From NCBI GenBank assembly GCA_028687415.1, contig JAQUAC010000109.1, positions 1 through 7,275 on the forward strand: 7,275 bases of DNA, read 5' to 3'. Shown here one piece after another: positions 1 to 5,511 of the stretch. This DNA is from Acidocella sp. Its GTDB lineage: Bacteria; Pseudomonadota; Alphaproteobacteria; Acetobacterales; Acetobacteraceae. The stretch's first letter is position 1; each line of letters begins with the position of its first letter. The position numbers and the translations under genes were made by a program. The notes below the pieces were generated by a model. It worked only from the letters and a program-made list of their open reading frames with translations. It did no database searches and was not told where the DNA came from.

Positions 1-1
1 G

Positions 2-202
2 ATTTCGCTGCAACCGGATTTCATGGCCGAGGAGGCGCTGCGCGAAGGCGGGCTGGTGGCGATGCTCGAGGACTACAAGACCCCGGGCGTGGCAATGCGG
101 CTGGTCTACCCGCCAGGGCGCTATGTGGCGGCCAAGGTCAGGGTGTTTGTTGACTTCCTGGTTAGCAGCTTCAGCCACGCGCCCATGACTGCCGACAAAT
201 AA
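2..202 (+). CDS. LysR-type transcriptional regulator, C-terminal fragment (partial, 5' end outside window)
   Basis: The open frame enters from the left edge and gives the last 67 codons of a protein ending in TAA. It reads like the end of a LysR-type effector-binding domain: LQPDFMAEEALREGGLVAML, then LEDYKTPGVAMRLVYPPGRY, then KVRVFVDFLV. In this family the pattern 'G-x-L-V-x-(V/M)-L-x-D', a following 'L-V-Y-P' strand and 'K-V-R-x-F-V-D-F-L' close the second subdomain. The DNA-binding N-terminus is not in view. The gene ends 125 bp before the phenol hydroxylase operon on the same strand, whereas LysR genes more often diverge from their targets. It is the nearest candidate regulator of that operon, but this is inference from position; many phenol hydroxylases are instead controlled by an NtrC-type activator (DmpR/MphR). 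Confidence 0.8.
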   Translation: MSLQPDFMAEEALREGGLVAMLEDYKTPGVAMRLVYPPGRYVAAKVRVFVDFLVSSFSHAPMTADK

Positions 203-239
203 CGATTTTTTGTTTTTCTTGTAAATCTCGAAATTATTG

Positions 240-296
240 TTGACGGGCGAGGGGAACTTTCCTAGACATCGCTCAAGCGAGACGCGCACCTATAAT
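240..296 (+). promoter_or_regulatory. Candidate sigma-70-type promoter region of the phenol hydroxylase operon
   Basis: Two alternatives can be read. TTGACG at 240-245 is followed after 17 bp by TAGACA at 263-268, a good -35 with a weak -10. A perfect TATAAT lies at 291-296, but the expected -35 position (about 268-273) has no recognisable hexamer, as is common at activator-dependent promoters. With TATAAT the leader to the first ATG would be only about 25 nt. No sigma-54 motif (GG-N10-GC, as in TGGCAC-N5-TTGCA) is seen anywhere in 203-327, although NtrC-regulated phenol hydroxylase operons carry one. Confidence 0.4.
269..280. promoter_or_regulatory. Short palindrome, candidate operator upstream of dmpK
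   Basis: TCGCTCAAGCGA is an inverted repeat of two 5-bp arms with a 2-bp centre. It lies between the two candidate -10 elements and covers the missing -35 position of the TATAAT promoter. Binding by the upstream LysR-type protein is possible, but it does not match the usual T-N11-A spacing exactly, and a 5-bp repeat can occur by chance. Confidence 0.25.
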
Positions 297-327
297 ATTC
301 GCGCCGTGGTCCAGGAGGAGATCTGAT

Positions 328-618
328 ATGGCAAGCCGGCAACCCCCGGTGGCCAGGGAGTTGCATAACTCTCCGGAAAACAGCCAGGCTTTTGTCCGCA
401 TTCTCGGGACACGCCTGGGACGATTCATTGAATTCGAATTTTCGCTCGGCGAAGGTGACCTCGCGGTGGAACTGATCCTGCCGCCCCTCGCCTTCAAGGA
501 ATTCTGCCGGGACCGCCACGCCCGCATGCTGCCCCCGGCGGAAGATGTTGCCGCGGAAGTGGACCGGCTTGCCTGGCGTGCCGGACAGCCGGGCCTGCTG
601 CGCCGCCCGGAGCACTAA
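328..618 (+). CDS. dmpK: Phenol hydroxylase assembly protein P0 (DmpK family)
   Basis: A 96-residue protein, close to the usual length of about 90 for the phenol hydroxylase P0 component. It matches the family through FIEFEF (residues 33-38), VELILP (47-52) and FKEFC (56-60), followed by a charged helix. In the family this small protein binds the hydroxylase and is thought to help iron insertion or assembly of the diiron centre; it is not needed for turnover by the mature enzyme. The start is well supported by AGGAGGAG at 313-320, 7 bp before the ATG. It is the first gene of the operon, 76 bp ahead of dmpL, as in other dmp-type clusters. That gap holds two small inverted repeats, at 623-635 (CCGGC/GCCGG) and 671-682 (TGCG/CGCA); neither is followed by a T-run. 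An overlapping reading frame on the other strand is a shadow. Confidence 0.9.
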   Translation: MASRQPPVARELHNSPENSQAFVRILGTRLGRFIEFEFSLGEGDLAVELILPPLAFKEFCRDRHARMLPPAEDVAAEVDRLAWRAGQPGLLRRPEH

Positions 619-694
619 CACCCCGGCACCGCCGGAACCGTAATAAACGAATAACAAGCTGACGGAGCCTTGCGGCTTCGCAGAGAGGAGAGTC

Positions 695-1687
695 ATGACC
701 GTACAGATCAAGACCGTAGATATCACGCCAAAGCGCAACACCTTCGGCCACATCGCGCGGCGTTTGGGCGGCGATAAGCCAGCTTCGCGCTATCAGGAGG
801 CGACGCTCGATATCCAGGCAACCGCCAATTTCCACTACAAGCCGCTCTGGGAGCCGCAATTTTGGGTCTATGACACGCGCAAGACCGCCGTGGTAATGGA
901 GGATTGGTACAAGCCGCTTGACCCGCGCCAGTATTATTACGCCACCTACAACATCGCCCGCGCCAACATGAACCAGGCGGTGGAGCGAAACTTCACATTT
1001 GTTGAAGAGCGCGGCCTGCTCAACAAAATTTCAGAGACCGCGCGCGCTGCGCTGGCCCGTGGGCTGCTGCCGCTGCGGCATCTGCACTGGGGCGGCAACA
1101 TGAACATGGCGGAGATCTGTCAGCGCGGCTACGGTACCGCCATCACTGCTCCCGCCATCTTTTCCGCTGGCGACCAGCTCGGCATGGCGCAGATCATCAG
1201 CCGCATTGGCTTGGTGCTGGACCAACAGACCGGCGACTCGCTCGACGCCGCCAAGCAGACCTGGCTCACCGACCCTGCATGGCAGGAGACGCGCAAGCTC
1301 ATTGAGGACAGTTTTGTCGAGCGCGACTGGTTCCAGCTTTTCGTCGCGCAGACGCTCGGGGTTAACGGCGTTCTACTTGGTTTTGCCTACCAAAATGCAG
1401 AACCTGCCTGGGTAGATGCGGCGTTGCCGGTGGCACTTCTCACCGAATTTTTGTGCGACTGGCGCGCGGAGGAGGCGCGTTGGAGTGACCATGTCATCAA
1501 GACTGTGGCGGCGGAATCAGAGGCAAATAAGACACTGATCTCGCAATGGGCCAACTTGTGGATCGGGCGCGCCACCGCGGCGGCGAAGAGCCTCTCCATC
1601 GCGTTACTGAATGATAACGGCGCGGCGGCGGAAGCAGCGGGGGCAGCGGTGCTGAAGAAAGCCACCAGCCTCGGTCTCGCGGTTTAG
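695..1687 (+). CDS. dmpL: Phenol hydroxylase beta subunit P1 (DmpL family)
   Basis: A 330-residue protein of typical length for the beta subunit of the (alpha-beta-gamma)2 hydroxylase of bacterial multicomponent monooxygenases. Recognisable segments are FHYKPLW (46-52), DPRQYYYATYN (76-86) and a central HLHWGGNMNMAEICQRGYG stretch. Like other beta subunits it has the ferritin-like helical fold but lacks the paired E-x-x-H iron-binding motifs found in the alpha subunit. Its role is structural: it packs against P3 and helps form the surface where effector and reductase dock. The ATG follows GAGAGGAGAG with good spacing. It is followed 15 bp later by dmpM. The alanine-rich C-terminus is not unusual for this subunit. 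Confidence 0.95.
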   Translation: MTVQIKTVDITPKRNTFGHIARRLGGDKPASRYQEATLDIQATANFHYKPLWEPQFWVYDTRKTAVVMEDWYKPLDPRQYYYATYNIARANMNQAVERNFTFVEERGLLNKISETARAALARGLLPLRHLHWGGNMNMAEICQRGYGTAITAPAIFSAGDQLGMAQIISRIGLVLDQQTGDSLDAAKQTWLTDPAWQETRKLIEDSFVERDWFQLFVAQTLGVNGVLLGFAYQNAEPAWVDAALPVALLTEFLCDWRAEEARWSDHVIKTVAAESEANKTLISQWANLWIGRATAAAKSLSIALLNDNGAAAEAAGAAVLKKATSLGLAV

Positions 1688-1702
1688 GAAAGGAACAGAG
1701 AT

Positions 1703-1975
1703 ATGGCACAAACCGCCTCCATAACGCTCATGCAGAGCGACGACGCCCGCCCCATCATCGAGGCGATCATCGCTGACAATCCCGGCGTCCGCATCCTCAA
1801 CATGCCGGGCGTGGTCAAACTTGATTGCGATGACAGCATCACTGTCAAACGCGCCTCCGTCGAGGAACGACTGGGCCGCTCCTGGGAGCCGCAGGAGATC
1901 CAGCTCGTGCTGGTCTCCATGGCTGGCAATCTTGATGAGGATGACGACCATTTCACTCTGAGCTGGCGCCACTAA
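1703..1975 (+). CDS. dmpM: Phenol hydroxylase effector protein P2 (DmpM / MmoB family)
   Basis: A 90-residue protein matching the cofactor-less effector of diiron monooxygenases in length and sequence. Seen are ARPIIEAIIADNPGVRI (15-31), then MPGVVKLDC (34-42) and the acidic C-terminal stretch NLDEDDDHFTLSW (76-88). Family members bind the alpha subunit next to the diiron site and couple oxygen activation and electron delivery to substrate hydroxylation. The start is supported by AGGAAAGGAA beginning in the dmpL stop codon. It sits between the beta and alpha subunit genes, the position expected for phenol hydroxylase-type clusters. Confidence 0.95.
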   Translation: MAQTASITLMQSDDARPIIEAIIADNPGVRILNMPGVVKLDCDDSITVKRASVEERLGRSWEPQEIQLVLVSMAGNLDEDDDHFTLSWRH

Positions 1976-2001
1976 AAACACAAAATCGAGGAAACCAGGA
2001 T

Positions 2002-3516
2002 ATGAGCGTGAAAAAACTTGGGCTACGGCAGCGTTATGAACACATGACGCGCGGGCTGGACTGGGAGACCAGCTACCAGCCTATGGACAAGGTGTTCCCC
2101 TACGACCAGTTCGAGGGCATCAAGATCAAGGACTGGTCCGCCTGGGAGGACCCGTTCCGCCTGACCATGGATTCTTATTGGAAATTTCAAGCCGAAAAGG
2201 AACGCAAGCTTTATGCCGTGCTGGACAGCTTTGCCCAGAATAACGGCCAGACCAATATCTCCGATGCTCGCTATATTAATGCGGTGAAGCTATTCCTCAC
2301 CGGTATCTCGCCGGAGGAATACCAGGCACATCGCGGCTTCGCCTTCGCCGGGCGGCATTTGCGCGGAGCGGGCACACGCGTTGCGGCGCAGATGCAGTCA
2401 ATCGACGAATTGCGGCATTTGCAGACACAAGTGCACACCATCAGCCATTATAATAAATTCTTCGATGGGCTGGGCGAGTTCCCGCACATGCATGACCGCG
2501 TGTGGTATCTCTCGGTGCCGAAGAGCTTCTTTGACGATGCACGCTCCGCCGGGCCATTCGAGTTCATGATTGCTATCGGCTTCGCCTTTGAGTATCTGCT
2601 CACCAATCTGCTCTTCGTGCCATTCATGTCTGGCGCTGCCTATAATGGCGACATGTCGACCGTGACCTTCGGCTTCTCCGCGCAATCAGATGAGAGCCGG
2701 CACATGACGCTCGGCATCGAGGTCATCAAATTCTTGCTGGAACAGCACCCGGATAATCTGCCCATCGTACAGAAATGGGTCGATAAATGGTTCTGGCGCG
2801 GGCACCGGCTGCTCGGCCTCGTTGCCATGATGATGGACTACATGCTGCCGAAGAAGGTCATGTCTTGGAAAGAAGCATGGGACATCTATTTCGTTGAAGC
2901 CGGCGGTTCGCTGTTTCAGGATCTCGGGCGATACGGTTTGAAGATGCCTAAATACGCCGATATAGCCACAGAGGAAGCCGAGCATATCTCGCACCAGAAT
3001 TGGGCGGTATTCTATCAGTACACCCATGCCGCTGCCTTCCATACCTGGATGCCGGATGCCGAGCACCTTGACTGGCTCTCGGCGAAATACCCCAACACCT
3101 TCGACAAATACTACCGGCCGCGCTGGGAGATGTGGGCGAAGATGGAGAAGGAGGGTAAGCGCTTCTACAACGGCGCCCTGCCGCAACTCTGCCAGTGCTG
3201 CCAGATCCCCATGGCCTATACCGAGCCCGGCGACCCGACGACGATCTGCTTCCGATCCTCAAAATACAAAGACGACACTTATCATTTCTGCTCGGATGGC
3301 TGTAAGGACATTTTCGATGCCGAGCCGGAGAAATTCTCCCAGGCATGGCTGCCGGTGCATCAGATCTTCCAGGGCAATTGCGGCGGCCCCACGGTACCGG
3401 ATGTGCTGAACTGGTATCATCTCAACAACGGCGTCGACAACATGGACTATGTCGGCTCTCCAGATGAGAAAATCTGGAACGAGTGGCATGCGGAAAATAC
3501 TCGCAAGGCCGTCTGA
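2002..3516 (+). CDS. dmpN: Phenol hydroxylase alpha subunit P3, diiron catalytic subunit (DmpN family)
   Basis: A 504-residue catalytic subunit that uses O2 and reductant to hydroxylate phenol (and probably methylphenols) to catechol. All six diiron ligands expected from toluene/phenol hydroxylases are visible: E106 (in SPEEYQA), E136 and H139 (DELRH), E197 (FAFEYLLT), E231 and H234 (SDESRH). The conserved active-site threonine is T201, four residues after E197. WYLSVPKSFFDDAR (168-181) and FGFSAQSDESRHMTLG (223-238) are typical of the phenol hydroxylase branch. The C-terminus carries a YHS-like zinc-binding module with C397-x2-C400 and C430-x3-C434 (HFCSDGC). Pocket residue I102, four before the first ligand, replaces the Val I recall in several relatives. 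GAGGAAA (1988-1994) and AGGA (1997-2000) precede the ATG. Gene order excludes methane or propane monooxygenase. Confidence 0.96.
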   Translation: MSVKKLGLRQRYEHMTRGLDWETSYQPMDKVFPYDQFEGIKIKDWSAWEDPFRLTMDSYWKFQAEKERKLYAVLDSFAQNNGQTNISDARYINAVKLFLTGISPEEYQAHRGFAFAGRHLRGAGTRVAAQMQSIDELRHLQTQVHTISHYNKFFDGLGEFPHMHDRVWYLSVPKSFFDDARSAGPFEFMIAIGFAFEYLLTNLLFVPFMSGAAYNGDMSTVTFGFSAQSDESRHMTLGIEVIKFLLEQHPDNLPIVQKWVDKWFWRGHRLLGLVAMMMDYMLPKKVMSWKEAWDIYFVEAGGSLFQDLGRYGLKMPKYADIATEEAEHISHQNWAVFYQYTHAAAFHTWMPDAEHLDWLSAKYPNTFDKYYRPRWEMWAKMEKEGKRFYNGALPQLCQCCQIPMAYTEPGDPTTICFRSSKYKDDTYHFCSDGCKDIFDAEPEKFSQAWLPVHQIFQGNCGGPTVPDVLNWYHLNNGVDNMDYVGSPDEKIWNEWHAENTRKAV

Positions 3517-3536
3517 ACACCTATTCAACAAAATCC

Positions 3537-3570
3537 GGGATGCATGGCGCCGCAACGCCATGCGGAACCC
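3537..3570 (+). other. Intercistronic hairpin between dmpN and dmpO
   Basis: GCATGGCG (3542-3549) is an exact inverted repeat of CGCCATGC (3556-3563) around a 6-base loop. GGG at 3537-3539 can add outer pairs with CCC at 3568-3570 across a short internal loop. There is no T-run after it, so it does not look like an intrinsic terminator. It lies just upstream of the dmpO Shine-Dalgarno (3573-3580) and could act as an RNA stability or processing element, or adjust expression of dmpO and dmpP relative to dmpN. The role is inference; the structure is read directly. Confidence 0.55.
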
Positions 3571-3585
3571 GCGAAGGAGAACCAC

Positions 3586-3948
3586 ATGCCGGTGACCGCG
3601 ATTGTACCCGATTACGAATCCTACGTTGAAATCCGCGATGTACAGAAGAATTTCCACGGCAATATTCTGGTCTTCGTGCATTGGGAGCAGCATTTGTCTT
3701 TCTGCTCTGCTATCGCCTTTCCACTGCCTCCTACCATGCCATTCGATGCGCTGGTGAGCGATGTTATCGCCCCGCATTACGCGGCGCACCCGGACGCGGC
3801 GAAGATCGACTGGACGAAAGCCGTCTGGTCCATCGACGGGGAAATCGCCACGCCGGATTTCAATGCCTCGCTGGTGGAAAACGGCCTACACCATAAATCT
3901 CTCATCCGGTTCTGGACACCGGGCCTTCCCGGCATCGCCTACTCCTAA
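3586..3948 (+). CDS. dmpO: Phenol hydroxylase gamma subunit P4 (DmpO family)
   Basis: A 120-residue protein, the usual size for the third hydroxylase subunit. Family signatures are NFHGNILVFVHWEQHLSFCS (22-41), FPLPPTMPFDALVSDV (45-60), HPDAAKIDW (68-76) and a C-terminal HHKSLIRFWTPGLPGIAYS (102-120). It binds P3 and P1 to complete the hydroxylase. I chose the ATG at 3586 because it follows GAAGGAGA (3573-3580) and gives the canonical MPVTAIVPDY start. An in-frame ATG at 3544 lies within the stem of a hairpin, has no ribosome binding site and would add 14 residues not typical of the family. The stop codon overlaps the dmpP Shine-Dalgarno, which suggests coupled translation. Confidence 0.93.
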   Translation: MPVTAIVPDYESYVEIRDVQKNFHGNILVFVHWEQHLSFCSAIAFPLPPTMPFDALVSDVIAPHYAAHPDAAKIDWTKAVWSIDGEIATPDFNASLVENGLHHKSLIRFWTPGLPGIAYS

Positions 3949-3961
3949 AGGATTCGCTACC

Positions 3962-5023
3962 ATGACCTACCAACTCGTCATCGAACCCCTGGGCGAGTGC
4001 ATTGAGGTCGCTGAGGATCAGACGATCCTCGACGCCTGCCTGCGCCAGGGCGTGTATCTGCCTTATGCCTGTGGGCATGGGCTATGCGGCACCTGCAAAA
4101 TCTCCGTACTTGATGGAGAGATCGACCACGCCGATGCCTCGAACTTCGCGCTGATGGATTTTGAACGTAGCGAGGGCAAGACCCTGGCCTGCACCGCACG
4201 GCTGAAGAGTGACGTCACCATCGAGGCTGATATCGAGGAAGAGCCAGACCAGCGACGCATCCAGATCCGCGATTTTACCGCCACGGTCGAACGGGTTGAG
4301 AACCTGACACATGATGTGAAAAGTTTACGTCTACGTCTTGATGAACAGACAATCGACTTCCAGGCAGGGCAGTATATCAACCTCACTCTGCCAGGGGTGG
4401 AAGGCACGCGCGCCTTCTCCATCGCCAACCCGCCGCAGGAAAGCGATTATGTGGATTTGCAAATCCGCCTGCTGCCTGGCGGAAAAGGAACCAGTTATAT
4501 CCACCAGACTTTAAAAGCCGGGGACAAGATTACGCTTTCAGGCCCGTATGGCCGCTGCTTTGTGCGCAAATCCCGTGGCGGGCCATTGCTGTTCCTTGCG
4601 GGCGGCACTGGCGTTTCCAGCCCGCGCGCCATGATCCTCGACCTGCTGGCCGAGGGCTATGCCGAGCCGATATCGCTAATTCACGGCGTACGCACCCGCG
4701 CGGATTTGTACGGCGAGGCGGAATTCACTGCCCTGACCAAGGTGCATCCGAATTTCCGTTACATCCCAGCCCTATCCTCCGAGCCTGAAACATCGGATTG
4801 GAGCGGCGAGCGGGGCTTCGTGCACGATGTGTCGGAGCGGCTCTATGACGGGCTGTTCGAGGGCCTCACCGCCTATCTCTGTGGTCCGCCGCCGATGATT
4901 GAGGCCTGCGTCAACACGCTGATGCGCGGCCGACTGTTCGAGAAACATATCCTCACGGAACGCTTCCTCACTGCCAACGATGCCAAGAAGACCGCCAAGA
5001 GCCCGCTATTCAAAACGCTGTAG
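3962..5023 (+). CDS. dmpP: Phenol hydroxylase reductase P5, [2Fe-2S]/FAD/NADH (DmpP family)
   Basis: A 353-residue reductase that takes electrons from NADH through FAD and a [2Fe-2S] centre to the diiron hydroxylase. The N-terminal plant-type ferredoxin domain (about 1-90) has all four ligands: C37, C42, C45 (ACGHGLCGTC) and C77. The FAD domain (about 100-200) contains RAFS (150-153), the flavin-binding R-x-(Y/F)-S motif, and SGPYGR (193-198). The NAD domain (about 205-353) has LAGGTGVSSPRAMILDL (212-228) and CGPPPM (307-312). Length and order match DmpP/MphP. The start follows AAAGGA (3947-3952) at 9 bp; a longer frame running in from dmpO is an artefact of dmpO overlap. It is the last gene of the operon: no dmpQ-like ferredoxin follows. 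Confidence 0.95.
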   Translation: MTYQLVIEPLGECIEVAEDQTILDACLRQGVYLPYACGHGLCGTCKISVLDGEIDHADASNFALMDFERSEGKTLACTARLKSDVTIEADIEEEPDQRRIQIRDFTATVERVENLTHDVKSLRLRLDEQTIDFQAGQYINLTLPGVEGTRAFSIANPPQESDYVDLQIRLLPGGKGTSYIHQTLKAGDKITLSGPYGRCFVRKSRGGPLLFLAGGTGVSSPRAMILDLLAEGYAEPISLIHGVRTRADLYGEAEFTALTKVHPNFRYIPALSSEPETSDWSGERGFVHDVSERLYDGLFEGLTAYLCGPPPMIEACVNTLMRGRLFEKHILTERFLTANDAKKTAKSPLFKTL

Positions 5024-5049
5024 TTCCCTCCGCCATGACTTGTGTGTCT

Positions 5050-5085
5050 CCGGTTGAGCCAGCCGTGCCCGGCTGGCGCAACCGG
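5050..5085. terminator. Hairpin between convergent genes, probable bidirectional terminator
   Basis: CCGGTTG (5050-5056) pairs with CAACCGG (5079-5085), and GCCAGCC (5058-5064) with GGCTGGC (5071-5077), separated by one A/G mismatch and closed by a GTGCCC loop: 14 pairs in all. It sits 26 bp after dmpP and directly abuts the stop codon of the converging RidA-family gene. Neither side has a clear T-run, so Rho-independent activity is uncertain; a 3'-end stabilising role is the alternative. Confidence 0.6.
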
Positions 5086-5490
5086 TCAGGCGGAAGCCGG
5101 CGCCGCGCCGAGAATGGCGTAAGCCTCGATCTCAACCTTCTGCCAGGGGCGCATGAAGCCATCTACCTGCACCAGCGTGCTGGCGGGACGAATAGCGCCG
5201 AAAATCTCCACATGCGCGCGGGCCACATTCTCCGCCTCGTTCATGTCCTTCACATACACCACTGTGCGAATGACATCTGCCCAGCCGCCCTTGCCTTCCG
5301 CCAGCGCCTTGCCGATGATGGCCAGCGCCGCGTGGGTTTGCGTGTACACATCGCTCTTCTCATGCCCCACCGGAGCGCAGGTGCCCGAGACATGGATATG
5401 CGCGCCAATGCGCACGGCGCGGGAATAGCCGAACACAGCCTCATACGCGCCTCCGGAAGAGATGTTCTGCCTAGTAGTATTTGAACTCAT
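5086..5490 (-). CDS. RidA (YjgF/YER057c/UK114) family protein lacking the catalytic arginine
   Basis: A 134-residue protein with the chorismate-mutase-like RidA fold: GYSRAVRIGAHIHVSGTCAP (21-40), WADVIRTVVYVKDM (70-83) and KVEIEAYAI (118-126). Canonical RidA enzymes hydrolyse reactive enamine/imine intermediates using an Arg in a 'P-A-R-S-x-V-x-V' motif. Here the matching motif is PASTLVQV (102-109), with Ser104 in the Arg position, while the glutamate of the 'KIEIEA' strand (E120) is kept. It therefore resembles the Rid subgroups without this residue, whose functions are less clear. It lies 21 bp downstream of the flavin oxidoreductase gene on the same strand, so probably one transcript, which fits a role in handling imines made by that enzyme or binding a related metabolite. 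Only a weak GGAT precedes the ATG. Confidence 0.9.
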   Translation of the reverse strand: MSSNTTRQNISSGGAYEAVFGYSRAVRIGAHIHVSGTCAPVGHEKSDVYTQTHAALAIIGKALAEGKGGWADVIRTVVYVKDMNEAENVARAHVEIFGAIRPASTLVQVDGFMRPWQKVEIEAYAILGAAPASA

Positions 5491-5511
5491 TTTGCTATAT
5501 CCAGTATTGTT

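Noticed and set aside
203..230. T-rich stretch after the LysR stop codon as an intrinsic terminator
   Set aside because: No stable inverted repeat precedes the T-rich run.
262..753. 163-codon frame on the - strand over the operon start
   Set aside because: It overlaps dmpK completely and the start of dmpL in the opposite direction, has no family resemblance and no supported start; it is a shadow of GC-rich coding sequence.
2002..3516. Soluble methane or propane monooxygenase alpha subunit as the identity of the diiron gene
   Set aside because: Gene order K-L-M-N-O-P, the presence of a P0 protein, the C-terminal YHS-like zinc module and the motif details all fit the phenol hydroxylase branch.
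3544..3585. Earlier in-frame ATG for dmpO
   Set aside because: It lies inside a hairpin stem without a ribosome binding site and adds residues not seen in the family; 3586 has GAAGGAGA upstream.
3761..3961. N-terminal extension of dmpP giving a 420-residue protein
   Set aside because: The extra part is dmpO read in another frame, rich in Arg/Ser/Thr. The ATG at 3962 has a good AAAGGA site and gives the canonical reductase start.
5035..5484. 149-codon frame on the + strand opposite the RidA-family gene
   Set aside because: The - strand reading has clear RidA motifs; the + reading has none and starts within the terminator region.
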